Origin: Haliclystus octoradiatus
Lineage: Eukaryota > Cnidaria > Staurozoa > Stauromedusae > Haliclystidae
Assembly (NCBI GenBank): GCA_916610825.1
Contig: OU744447.1
Coordinates: 22,039,962-22,103,961, forward strand
Direction: 5' to 3'
DNA length: 64,000 bases
Under the pieces are notes generated by a model. That model had not been told where the DNA came from. It searched no databases and saw only the letters and a program-made list of their open reading frames with translations. The position numbers and the translations under genes were made by a program. Positions 49,401 through 60,386 of the stretch are shown here, piece after piece; within the stretch, counting starts at the first letter, position 1; each line of letters starts with the position of its first letter.

Positions 49401-52400
49401 CTGCTTTACCATTTATTTCAGCTATTGTCCTAGAAGATTTTGACCATCAACGTACGCATGCCATGGCAACTAGTGTTGAGAATCTAGCACAAGATCGACC
49501 TGTTTCAACCCAAGCATGGCCCAATCACAAATCGACAACAAAACCAAATCGTATATCGTTGGACTACCAGTACGTTTTAAAGCAGTATCTATTACTTGCC
49601 CACCCTCTGTTTTCCGAGCTTCTAAATGCCAAACACACAAACAAAATTAATAGTACACATAACTGTGAATTCATAATTAATAAATATTTAGCACATCTAT
49701 CCAATAAGCTACATTCACATATGACTAATCAGCAGACACTCTGTTTCAATGTTTTACTTCCCAAAATACTTATGAATCAGGGCATTTTATTTTGCTTCCA
49801 TCGTTGCTTAAACAACTTCTGAATTAAAATATAATTTTTTTTTTAATTTCAGTCCACCTTCAGCTCTGCCTGTAATTGGAAATATTCCAAATCGACAACC
49901 TAGTAAGTCTAAACTTCCAAGAAATGTGACTTTGTATGATAGTAGTAAAATTATTACTATAAATACTATTAACTGTATGTTATTTTTATTCTTGACAAAT
50001 GACCTAATCAAACATTGTTATTTGTTTTGAAAATTTTTACAAAAAATGATAAATTGAAGAAGAAAAACCAATCTTGTTGCAAGGCAAGGAGATATGAATT
50101 ATTTGCTTAAGAGTTACCGTAATTTTTGTTATCAAAAATCCACAGGCACTTTTCACTGCAACATAATTTCTTTGAAATCTTGTCAATTGTCGATAATCAG
50201 CATTCTGATATTTGATTATATTTGATGTATAATTTCTTTCTTATTTCTTAGATCATCATTTAAATGCACTACATACGCTAACACAATCTATAAATCCTAT
50301 GAATGATCAACCACAAAAACTGAAATCAAATACTTCATCATCAAGCAGTGTTACTATTACAGAACATGGCTCTGACACATCGATAAAAGAAAGATCCAAA
50401 TGGGATGACCCAGACGATGTCCCATCTCCCCAATTTGAGGAAGATGTGTATGGGTTATCTTCTACAATACCAACTGCTAATAAACAATTTGACGCTTCGA
50501 GTGTTAAAGTCCCTTTAGAGAAACAACACATCATGCAGTTAACCCAAAATCAAGATGATGCTACAGACGACGATGCATTATCTACGATAACAGAAAAAAG
50601 TGAACCAAGTTCACCGTCAGTTAATTCTTACGAAACAACACAAACTACAAGTGATATATCTAATTTGCCACATTTACAAATGACCATGTCCAATGAATTT
50701 GGCTACCCTCAATCATCAATTTATAATGAACCTCCAGACGATGATTTATCTGTTAGAGGATCGTTTGTAACACCTAATAGACACACAGTAGCGTCTGCTA
50801 AAGCGGCTGGCTTACCCATCATACCTCAGCGTAAAGATATGAGATTACGAGAAAATCAAATACCTATGATGACTAATATTACTGATACGTTATCATCACA
50901 GGATATGTGCTCAGAAGATGATGTGAGTTTATCTGCTGATCTAATATTTCCTGCAGCTAAATCAACAGATTCCACACGTCAGAAACAGGAGAGAGACATT
51001 TTTACCGATATAAAGGATGATAGGAAGAACAGCACCCCAATTCAAATGGATCACCTTCAATATTCTGTTGATGCGTCAGTACCAGCAAAGAGGCACGATC
51101 AGCTTCTTTCGACAGTCAAACCATCAAATGATACACCTGTTAGCCCAAGACTAAAATGGACTTACTTAGAAGTTGATTTACGGAACGAGAAGCACAGACC
51201 AAGCAGCAAAAAAAGTGGCAGTGCTTCACCAAGTAGTCCCTCTCAAGAAGATGATGATATCGATTTGAATCAAAGTGCCAATTTGACAACATGGTTTGAA
51301 TTGTCACTCAGAAATAATGATTGTCCTGATACTGGTGATTATAAACCATCTACTGATGTGGTGAGTTAATACCTCATTTAGTGATCACCCGAAACACAAA
51401 TGATGGTGTACATTAACTATGCTAGAATTAAAGTAGCCTGATATAGTTTATGTGACTGTGTCTATCAGCTACCTCACAATTGTCAACGTTTTTGATTGCA
51501 TCGATTGATTTATCACTCACTTTTCCCCATAAAGATTATCTGTATCTAAAGATCTAATAATTAGAAAGGCACTACAATTGTACCTACCATATCTTCTACC
51601 TCTATATAACAACCACCTGCCTATAATGGCCACTGCAGTAATATATTCCAATAGTTATTCTATTGATTCAACCCTGTATGTAAAAGTCATCTTCTGTTCA
51701 TTAATTCATCTAGATCATATATATGACCAGAGCCACCGACAGAAAAATTGCTGGGGCCCAACAATGTTCTCTGCAGCCCTGCATGTGGCTATACTTACAG
51801 GTTTTAGTTTCAATTTACCTTCTAGCCTCAGGTTACTTAATCAATCATGTGAAAATCAATTGCGTTTGAAATCTAATAAGAAATCTTTTGAGTTTTCTGC
51901 ATTGTTTTATATTGTTGTGTTAACTTTTTGAACCTAAATGTAAATATCATTTTTCTACGTTGTTATGATTTGACTGTACCAATTTATGTATTATAGCATG
52001 TATTATCACCTACTGGAGATTCACCTACTACGTGGGCTGAAATTATGGAAAAGGCATCTGCTATTGATAAAAATGTCAGCCCTGAAGGTTTGTCTCAAGA
52101 TATTTTCATCTAGGATTCACTTGTATAATCACATTCCTCCATTAATATTAGGCATTTATATGCAATGATGTGTTTTTCTTGTTAAATCTAACAATGTTCT
52201 TCATACGCAAACCAAGAATAGAGAAGATGACTCAATGTTCAACACTGAATCTAAATGGTCCGACAGAAGCGGGACAGAACCCTGCAATTCTAGATCCCAG
52301 AATGCTATAGAAAATTCAAAAAAATATTGATATTTCTATGATTTATAGAGAAGACTTCATCAAAATCTGTTGAAGTTTGTTCTATAAATCATAGAAATAT

Positions 52401-53868
52401 CAATTTATTCTGAATTTGCTATATAGCAGATAGCACTCTGGGATCTAGCTAAGATTGCAGTGTTTTATGGCCCTACAACAGAATATGTTAAATGTTATAG
52501 GATTCAAGAAGGTTACATTGTTCTGGCCAGACCCTGCCAGTGCCCCTTTAACATTGTTCGATTTGTAAGCCACACTGTATTATCTCTTATGTCATAACTT
52601 TGCTGGGAAAAGTAGTGTTATATGCAGAGATAAAAGGGTTCATTGGTGTAATTTTCTCTTTATACATTAATTCTAAAACGAAAATAATTCTTAGTGGTTC
52701 TTATTCAGTTTATACAGTATTAGCACAACTCTTTTTGCTGAACCTGAAATTCATTCATAAATCTGTGGATTGTAGTTTGGCAGGGTAATTCATATGACAA
52801 ATCAACTACCAGTATGGATTATTTGTCAACATTTACATCAAAACACAAATCTGAGCACTTGTTACTAATGTATATACTTATACACTTTGTTATTCGTGAT
52901 AAATTAATTACCTATTTTATAATTTTGAAACATTTTAAATTCGAAAGAAGACTGTAATGTGATTGTTAGCTTGAGACCATGCAGAACAACAAACTACGAG
53001 AGTAGGTCAGAGAAAACTAAGATTGATAACTTTAACAAATATATGTCTGACCGTACCCCTTGGCCCCAAGACGAACAGTGGATGGGTAGTGTAGAACAAA
53101 TGTAGTTAAAACACAGCAATGATTGCAATCTGACCAATCACAATACAAACACACAATATAACACTAAAATAGGGCAAAAAGACAAATTATCATCAGTGAA
53201 ATGACAACATAACAGGAACTATGACAGTGAATGTGCAACAGTTTGACATGCGTGCAATATGACTAAATGACAATATTGGTGTTACTATGGTGATGGCACA
53301 TGACAATATGAATTACAATTTACCATGACAACAAATACATGGTTGATTATTTCTACAAACATTTTATTATTTTTGATTGTTGATATTGAGACTATATTTT
53401 GAGGGTAAATTTGATGAGGATTACTGTACAGAGACCACCTTTTGATAAGGACCACTTTTAATAAATGCCACCTTTTGATCTTCCATGATTGAGATGACTT
53501 CATATTTCACACTCTACTTGTCAGACTGGTCTATTGATTATTATATATCAGGATTATTATAATATGTTTTTCTACCATTGGTAATTTCATGTGGCCAGAC
53601 AATCAGAGAGTATATTAAACCAGTCATCAATGGTGTTTTAATGTCGGTAATTTTGTTGACTATACCCTTTCTGTCATTACTTTGCATATGATACCATGTA
53701 CACTTGTCCATAGTTAATCTGTACTATAAAAAATGTCAATGTCAAGTTGTTTGCCTTTTTATCAAATAGAAATTATGATTCTATGTAAATTAATTATTAT
53801 TAATGCTTCATTATTCCAGGGACCGGCAAGGGGTGCTCTCAATCCTTTGCTGATGTCCGTTTATACAG
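40999..53868 (+). CDS. CAMSAP: CAMSAP/patronin, N-terminal part with calponin-homology domain (11 exons)
   Basis: Exons: 40999-41052, 43261-43380, 44591-44791, 46467-46552, 47411-47649, 48242-48583, 49422-49569, 49853-49902, 50252-51360, 51997-52087 and 53820-53868. Every junction has AG/GT borders and matching phase, giving about 829 residues. CAMSAPs bind and protect microtubule minus ends. The N-terminus has the family layout: a helical ALLWLVLRA-like segment, HLALIDTLLLCYSHQTVSI, then the CH domain (residues about 155-300) with SLVDDVKDGKSLLAMLLFYC, TPLRFTECIHNIQLFRELC and CLKPIMMALLCEIF. The corresponding human text reads LLKDGTDGCALAALIHFYCP and SLYNLQLIQEFC. Residues from about 350 on are Ser/Thr/Asp-rich and disordered. 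How exon 53820-53868 (phase 2) joins the next exon is unresolved. Confidence 0.87.
44314..44495. mobile_element. hAT-like miniature element, decayed copy 3
   Basis: It starts CAGGGTCCAACGAAACTGG and shares the internal pattern of the copies at 6696 and 8695, but the right end is eroded and no target duplication is evident. It is in the CAMSAP intron before exon 3. Other relatives without clear ends lie near 43950-44215, 47750-47945 and 52254-52475. Confidence 0.6.
44895..45080. mobile_element. Mariner/pogo-like miniature element (TTAATAT family), complete
   Basis: TA flanks both ends (44893-44894 and 45081-45082). The termini are CAGTCGAACTTGGTTAATAT and ATATTAAGCAAGTTTGACTG. It is inverted relative to the copy at 8913-9115 and shares its inner GATTTCTATTTTC block. 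It lies in CAMSAP intron 3. Confidence 0.88.
45278..45457. repeat. Fold-back repeat in CAMSAP intron 3
   Basis: Left and right arms share AAGAGACAAAGATGAG, TTTTTCCGTTTCTCAGAGTT and ACGTTTAATTGC with their complements; the loop is about 40 bp. It is distantly related to the palindrome at 20578-20789 and is followed by a TTGAGCACT tail, as in the 21665 family. Confidence 0.82.
46417..46442. repeat. (AT)n microsatellite
   Basis: About 13 AT units, 24 bp before CAMSAP exon 4. Confidence 0.95.
46755..47225. mobile_element. Longer TAGCC element with a nested insertion
   Basis: The ends TAGCCTGCGTGCAGACA and TGTCTGCACGCAGGCTA are perfect complements and belong to the TAGCC hairpin family. The interior is longer and includes a complete miniature element at 47010-47175. 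No target duplication could be seen. It is in CAMSAP intron 4. Confidence 0.82.
47010..47175. mobile_element. Mariner/pogo-like miniature element (TATAACGG family), nested
   Basis: It is flanked by TA (47008-47009 and 47176-47177). It starts CAGTCATACCTGTTATAACG and ends GGTTCCACTG, with inner GAATCAACCCTGTATATAAA. It is inserted within the 46755-47225 element. A decayed relative lies at about 51590-51720. Confidence 0.88.
48584..48707 (+). promoter_or_regulatory. Possible alternative 3' end of CAMSAP after the CH domain
   Basis: If the GTAAGT donor at 48584 is not used, the frame runs on for 23 codons to TGA at 48652-48654, and AATAAA follows at 48702-48707. This would yield a short protein containing little beyond the CH domain. 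It is inferred from sequence only. Confidence 0.35.
48990..49175. repeat. Short tandem repeat, about 54-bp unit
   Basis: Three to four diverged units carry ATACTTCAAAGTGTTAAAAG and CCTAGAACATGTTCAACTTT. It is in CAMSAP intron 6. Confidence 0.8.
52258..52475. repeat. Fold-back repeat in CAMSAP intron 10
   Basis: The arms include TTCTATGATTTATAGA and TCTATAAATCATAGAA, and CTAGATCCCAGA against TCTGGGATCTAG. Its outer text (GGTCCGACAGAAG) recalls the hAT-like CAGGGTCCGACA family, so it is probably an inverted derivative of that family. Confidence 0.72.
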
Positions 53869-53929
53869 GTCAAAATGATAAATAACTCATACGTTCCCAA
53901 AGTGCTCTATTATGAAAATAGATAATCTA

Positions 53930-54469
53930 TGTCATTCATACTTGAATTAGGTTAATCAGTATTGTGGTCGGAAACCGCAATTACCATGGTAACAACAATG
54001 AGACGTCGCTGAAGCGAGGCGCTGTTGTGGACAATGGGACATGCTCAACCACCCTTAACCTCCTGTGCTCTATTTAAGCAAATCAGCCTTCTGCTATGTT
54101 TGTGGCTAGTAGGACCTTATGGTGTTAGGCGACAGACTTAAATGAGATTTTGCACGGCAGTGTGATTCATAAAGGCTTCGCTGTTTGAAATATCAGTGTG
54201 TATTCTGTACTGTTACATCGCCCTAGGTAGCGTTGTTCATTTATATTTTTACACAACTATGGGAGTCAATAAAATATCTTCAACTCATTATTAAAGTCAC
54301 AGAGCAAAGCAATGTTTCCTAGTTGTTATTTATTTAATTTGTTTATTATCCGTTATTAATTATGTGGCAATTCAATGAAGTTGTTTAATGTTATGAAATT
54401 ATTGTGTCTACGTGATGAAATGGTCGGCCTGAATTGGATTTTTATTTTACGTTGAATTATTATAATTGA
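53930..54469 (+). promoter_or_regulatory. Candidate internal promoter upstream of the repeat exon
   Basis: Features: an X-box-like dyad ATTACCATGGTAAC (53980-53993; RFX sites follow this pattern), an ACGTC core with several CpGs at 54001-54030, and a TATTTAAG box near 54071. About 400 bp later comes a strong open frame starting with Met. An AATAAA at 54269-54274 could instead terminate a transcript from upstream. Suggestive only. Confidence 0.35.
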
Positions 54470-57400
54470 ATGATGTTTACACTTGGTGATGTCTCGGACA
54501 TTCTTGATACTGCCTTGGATACTGGTCTCGACATAGTCGATGTATTGAATAAATTATCTGATTGTGCAGACGAAGGACGCCTGAGTAGAGAACGATGTTT
54601 TGATCATCTAAATTTGAGCGATGAAATAATCGCCGAAGAAAATTGTGAAAGTTTGACAGAATCAATCGATAAACATGTGACACAGAAACGTGTTCTTTCT
54701 GATTCTAATAACTGCATTCAAGACAACTGTTCGACAAAAGAGTTTGTTTACAACTCTAATTGTGAACAATCGCAGCATCACAGGTCTTCTAATTCAACAT
54801 CTCAAATTCATTATTATGATTCAACATTGAACGAGGAGTCGGTTGTTCATCATGAAAATAACAACAAATCATGTCGAGATGCTCAAATTCTATTACTAAA
54901 AGAAAAACAGAGGTTTATAGGTGAATTTCCTGAGCATGTCGAGACATTATCCCGACGTAGCCCTTCCCACGAGCTATTATCCGGCACGTGTACAACGGTG
55001 CACGACGAAATTGTAAATAAACCAAACTCATATGCAGCATCTAACTCATCTTCTTGGATATCAGATAAATTCTCAGATAAAGTCAGAAATATGTCTTTAT
55101 TAAGAGGAGAAGAATTATGTAGTTCTCCTGTACATTCATACGACAGACATAAATGTTCAAGTCAATCCAATGCAGATGTTTTTTCATTTAAAGATATTCA
55201 CGATTCAGATATTTTAGATGCGCTTGGTGAACTTTGTCGCGTTGCAGATGAGATTATGAAAAATGATGAAAGAGGATTAGAAGATACATCTAGTGGATTA
55301 AGATTAGAATCTATTAATGAACAAGTCGATGGATGTAATTATTATAACTCTCACAATGATATTTGCACCAAGGAGAATGAATTTGAAAGAATTGCACAAT
55401 CTCACAATTTTGAAAATACAACCGTCAAAGAAATAAAAACAGATAGTACTTATCAGCAAGTACAGAGGGATACAACTCCATATGACAAGTATTTAAAAAT
55501 GCCGCAAATGCATAAGAAGGTATTATCATTACCATCTGTGGTTGATACAGATAGTAATATGTCTGAACTAACAATTACCGATGATAACGTTGTGGAAGAA
55601 AATTCTAGAAATATAAATAAGCAGAGACCAGAGACTTATGTTTTGACAAAATGGAATAATGTTATGCCGCTAACAGCAGTTGACATTAATATCAGCAATG
55701 AAATTGACAGTGATGAAGAAGTAAAGGAATTTAATACTAATGATGAACAGAATACAATTCCTGAAGAGAAACAAAACAGACTGACTCAGCCAACTAATGT
55801 TTGTTTATCTGAGAGGTATGATGATAAAGCAATTGAAATTCCCTCTACAGAATCTGATTCATTTCAGCCTTCTAAGAAGGTGCGACCCGCATGTAAGCAA
55901 GAATCACATACTACCAATGAACTTGACTCATTACAAAGCATTACTTATAAAAAGCAAAGGGAATATCGACCTGGCACATATAATCTGCAAACACAGATAT
56001 TAGATGAAGCGTCCTCTTTGCAAATTAATTGTCCTGTTAATTATGCAGATCAAAGAGAAAATCAACATGGCACATGCAAACTAGAAACACAGATTTTGAA
56101 TGAACCACCACAGCAAAATTATGATTCTGTTAATTGCAAGAAGCAAAGAGATTGTCGACCTGGAACCTATCTATTAAATAACTCAATTGAACACGTAATT
56201 GGAAATGTTACTGATGCATCTCAAAGTTCAAGGGAAATTAATCATTCTGATACTTCTGTGATCCTATCAAACAAACCATCTAAACAAGTACCAGACAAAA
56301 AAAAATCAAGGAGCAAATTTCAAAGACCAGTTCTTAGTGATAGTTTAAATGGATCCTGTGCTAATAAGCCTAGACCTGGTACATTTGTTATTGATGATGA
56401 TTTGGTTCCTTCAGCGAGTAAATTGTCAAGTAGCAAAGACCAGTTAGATGGACGTAGGAGAAGTAGGCCTGATACATTTGTGATCAATTCTGATCTCAAT
56501 AATTCAACGGGAACAGCCGCAGGTCCACAAGAAAGAAAACATCAATTGTCAAGTAGCAAAGACCAGTTAGATGGACGTAGGAGAAGTAGGCCTGATACAT
56601 TTGTGATCAATTCTGATCTCAATAATTCAACGGGAACAGCCGCAGGTCCACAAGAAAGAAAACATCAATTGTCAAGTAGCAAAGACCAGTTAGATGGACG
56701 TAGGAGAAGTAGGCCTGATACATTTGTGATCAATTCTGATCTCAATAATTCAACAGGGACAGTCCCAGATTCACCGGAAGGAAAACTTCAATTGTCAAGT
56801 AAGAAAGACCAGTTTGATGGACGTAGGAGAAGTAGGCCTGATACATTTGTGATCAATTCTGATCTCAATAATTCAATAGGGATTAGGCCTGATACATTTG
56901 TGATCAATTCTGATCTCAATAATTCAGCGGGAACAGCCGCAGTTCCACAAGAAAGAAAACATCAATTGTCAAGTAGCAAAGACCAGTTTGATGGACGTAG
57001 GAGAAGTAGGCCTGATACATTTGTGATCAATTCTGATCTCAATAATTCAACGGGAGCAGCCGCAGTTTCATCAGAAAGAAAACATCAATTGTCAAGTAGC
57101 AAAGACCAATTAATCGGACGTAGGAGAAGTAGGCCTGATACATTTGTGATCAATTCTGATCTCAATAATTCAACGGGAGCAGCCGCAGTTTCATCAGAAA
57201 GAAAACATCAATTGTCAAGTAGCAAAGACCAGTTAGATGGACGTAGGAGAAGTAGGCCTGATACATTTGTGATCAATTCTGATCTCAATAATTCAACGGG
57301 AACAGTCGCAGATTCACCGGAAAGAAAACATCAATTGTCAAGTAGCAAAGACCAATTAATCGGACGTAGGAGAAGTAGGCCTGATACATTTGTGATCAAT

Positions 57401-58904
57401 TCTGATCTCAATAATTCAACGGGAACAGTCCCAGATTCACCGGAAAGAAAACATCAATTGTCAAGTAGCAAAGACCAATTAACCAGACGTAGGAGAAGTA
57501 GGCCTGACACATTTGTGATCAATTCTGATCTCAATAATTCAACAGGGACAGTCCCAGATTCACCGGAAAGACAACATCAATTGTCAAGTAGCAAAGACCA
57601 ATTAACCGGACGTAGGAGAAGTAGGCCTGATACATTTGTGATCAATTCTGATCTCAATAATTCAACAGCCGCAGCTTCACAGGAAGACCAATTGATTAAA
57701 CACAGAGGAAATAGACCTGACACATTTGTGATATCACCTCGTAAAGACAGCGTTGATAAATCTAGTAGAAAACAATACGATAGTACACATATCATTAAAA
57801 GCAATGAAGAAGCTGGGTTGGATGATTTCTCATTGTCTATCTCACCTCGGAGTCCAAGGATTAAACAAACAACATCTGAGCCGAGTATACCTTGCAGTTC
57901 TGATTACTTGTCTTCTAAAAGTGAATCTACTGCTGAACTGGAAAGAATTGAGGAAAGCCTACCATTGAAGACTCATAGAAGAGCAACATCATTTGACCAA
58001 TGGCCAATTTCTAAAGATCGAATCAGATTTAGAACAGGATCGTTGACAAGTAATCCATTGAGTGAGAACACACATTCTTCAGCAAGTATTTCATCTGAAA
58101 GTTGGTCAAACAGCTATAAAATACCTTATTCACCTTCATTTGATGACGATTATATAACATCATCGACTTTTTCAGATGACATTGGTGTTTCACAAATCTT
58201 CGGTTGTTCACGTACTCAATCTGAATTATCACTACAACCAATGAAGCATGAACGTACACAAAGTTACGAAGATATTTCACCAAGTAAAGTATCTTTAAAC
58301 TCATCCAATATTAGCCTATCAGCTAGTATGCCAAACGTTCATTTTGTGCAGCCAACAAATTTAATCGATATTGATAATACTCCTCAACCAATTACAAAAG
58401 ATGCTATTACCAAATCGTATATTGTTACGAAACCTACTTATAATCCGGATGTTATGGAAGATGTGGCTGAGAAACTTGGTTCGTTATATGATTACATGTC
58501 AATATCATTAAATCGATTGCATGAAATTCAACGTTGTCAGACGACTGCTGTTCATATTTATTCGGATGATATTGATAATATATCTATACCGAGTACTAAA
58601 TCACAGCTGAATGACATAATAGACATGGATATGATCAAACAATCTTATTCTAACAAATCCAATTATAATGTTCCTGGATTTCCTAACAGAGAAAATGCGT
58701 TTAACGAGTCACCATTTCAACTGAAGAGGGCTGGAACATATGTAGTTGATTGTAATAAAACATCGACACCGCCAAACACTGTAACTGTAAAACAAAATTC
58801 CCTAGCAAAAAATTTGGAAAATAATATTAAGAAACCATTTAATATTTCAAAAGTCAAAACAACAAGAACTCCCCCAACAACAACAACAACGGCAGTTAAG
58901 AATG
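54470..58904 (+). CDS. CAMSAP: CAMSAP-locus giant exon with RPDTFVI tandem repeats
   Basis: An open frame of 1478 codons ends at the donor AATG|GTATGT, phase 1, which fits the coiled-coil exon at 63883. It opens MMFTLGDVSDILDTALDTGL and is rich in Ser, Asn and Asp, so mostly disordered. The motif R-P-x-T-[FY]-x-[ILV] occurs in diverged form at 55625, 55967, 56066 (HGTCKL), 56156 and 56372. Twelve RPDTFVI copies follow between 56465 and 57713, and a last RAGTYVV is at 58727. The in-frame TGA at 54467-54469 means the exon either starts a transcript at this Met or uses an acceptor further inside; no good acceptor is evident. Membership of the CAMSAP gene is inferred from position and the downstream exon. 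The long disordered region between CH and coiled coil is normal for CAMSAPs; this repeat is not one I know. Confidence 0.82.
56418..57730 (+). repeat. Coding tandem repeat, 123-bp (41-residue) unit
   Basis: The AGGCCTGAT (RPD) positions are 56465, 56588, 56711, 56834, 56885, 57008, 57131, 57254, 57377, 57500, 57623 and a diverged one at 57713. Spacing is 123 bp except one 51-bp short unit (56834-56885) and the final 90 bp. The core RPDTFVINSDLNNS is constant. The linker varies between STGTAAGPQERK, STGTVPDSPERK and STGAAAVSSERK types. All indels keep frame. Confidence 0.97.
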
Positions 58905-59154
58905 GTATGTTTTCAATAATTTGCGTATCAATAAGATCACAATGCATGAGTATTAGTTTTTAATTAGTTATATTTTTATCAAGCCAGATAATTATTTCTA
59001 CACATAGTAACTGTAAATGTTGATATACTTAACATTGATTAATAATATTATATAGTAATAATAATAGTGGTGGTATTGTTCCATACCAGGTCTTGGTATA
59101 GTGCTCAATGAAAGTAATCAGAACATTTATAGAGTGCAGAGTCAAAAATGAATA

Positions 59155-59330
59155 CAGTCAAATCTGTTATAACGGTCACCTTTATACCGCGACCACCTGT
59201 CTATAATGGTCACTCTTGCAATGTCTAAATAGTATTTTCTACTGAAACAAACTTGTATATAAAGGCCACCTATCAATAGTGGTCAATTTATCCACTTCTT
59301 GTAGCTGGCTGTTATATACAGGTTTCACTG
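59155..59330. mobile_element. Mariner/pogo-like miniature element (TATAACGG family), nested
   Basis: It is flanked by TA (59153-59154 and 59331-59332). It begins CAGTCAAATCTGTTATAACG and ends CAGGTTTCACTG. It is the best-preserved copy of this family here (176 bp). Confidence 0.9.
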
Positions 59331-59364
59331 TATGCTAGAATTACGCTACTTCAAGTTTCAAGTA

Positions 59365-59541
59365 CAGTAAAATCCGGCAATAACAGGTACCGGATTTAAT
59401 GTTACTCTGTCAATAGTAGTATGCCAAGAATCGAAGAATGAGTAAGTTACGTCCAAGCTTTGCTAAAACTAACAAATGATTCTGCCAGTTCCGGTAAAAT
59501 AGTTTGTCTCCCTATCGTAATGTTATTGCCGGATTCAACTG
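59365..59541. mobile_element. Second nested TA-flanked miniature element (CCGGCAATAACA ends)
   Basis: It is flanked by TA (59363-59364 and 59542-59543). The ends CAGTAAAATCCGGCAATAAC and GTTATTGCCGGATTCAACTG are inverted copies with two mismatches. No other copy is seen in the window. Confidence 0.88.
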
Positions 59542-59648
59542 TAGTTGAAATAAATCGCCTGATGTTCACCCGTCTGGTGTGAAACTTGAAGAAGCATAAT
59601 TCTAGCATGTTTCATTTTTGACTCTCATTCTATGTTTAATATTGTTAA

Positions 59649-60254
59649 AGTGTATATCCCGGATATTGGGAAATTGCTTCTCTAGATAGAGAAAAATTTT
59701 CTATTCGTACTTGATCTTCTTGTGTTTTTACTTTGTGCGATCATGTCTCCTTCAAAAATGCAGTCAAAGTGACGATTTTGGGTTAATTTTGTGTCTCACT
59801 CTTTTTCTTCCAACAGGAACCCGTTTATTTTCAACAAGAGAGTTTACACCGGAAAAAACACTAAACATTTACATACCGGAAAAACTCTAAATCAAAACTT
59901 TTGACTTTAGATGCTTAATATATCTTTTCCTGGATCCCGTATATTGATCAAAAAATATAAAATCTTGAGCTGATCGTTGAAAACATCATTCCGAAAGCAA
60001 ATTGCCATTTGGTTCATTTTTTGTATTTAGAGTAAATTAAGTAAAATGTTTAGTGTTTTTTCCGGTGTAAACCCTCTTATGGAAAATAATTGTGTTCCTG
60101 TTCAAGGAAAAAGAGTGAGACTCAAAATCGTAACTTCGATTGCATTTTTGAGGGGGAAATACTTGTGCAAAGTAAAAATACAAGAAGAACATGTACTAAT
60201 AGAAAATTTCTCTCTATCTAAAGAAGCAATCTCCCAATATCCGGGATATACACT
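59649..60254. mobile_element. 606-bp fold-back element with TTAA target duplication
   Basis: TTAA lies at 59645-59648 and 60255-60258. The arms are about 220 bp each (AGTGTATATCCCGGATATTG at the left, complemented at the right), highly similar, with a spacer of about 170 bp. TTAA duplication is the signature of piggyBac-type transposition, though the terminal bases AGTG differ from the usual CCC start. An open frame over the right arm is a by-product. Confidence 0.9.
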
Positions 60255-60386
60255 TTAAACATTGTTCAAATCATTCAAATTAATCAAACCAAAAATCTAA
60301 TAGATATCAAATCTTTGTTTGTTTAGAATTCCACGTATTCTTGCATTTTCTAACGATTTTGCTTTGAATATCCCGTTTAAAGCACT

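Larger units (their letters stand above)
59095..59637. mobile_element. Fold-back element (ATTACGCTACTTCA family), copy 2, twice interrupted
   Basis: Stripped of two insertions it corresponds to 21665-21875 in inverted orientation: TAGTGCTCAATG at its left end, then GAATTACGCTACTTCAAGTT and its complement, ending CATTTTTGACTCTCATTC. Confidence 0.78.

Noticed and set aside
56418..57730. CRISPR-like or satellite array
   Set aside because: The unit is an exact multiple of three, stays in one open frame and carries coding-type variation; this is a eukaryotic coding repeat.
60046..60258. 70-residue open frame
   Set aside because: It lies wholly inside the right arm of the TTAA element and its sequence is explained by the inverted repeat.
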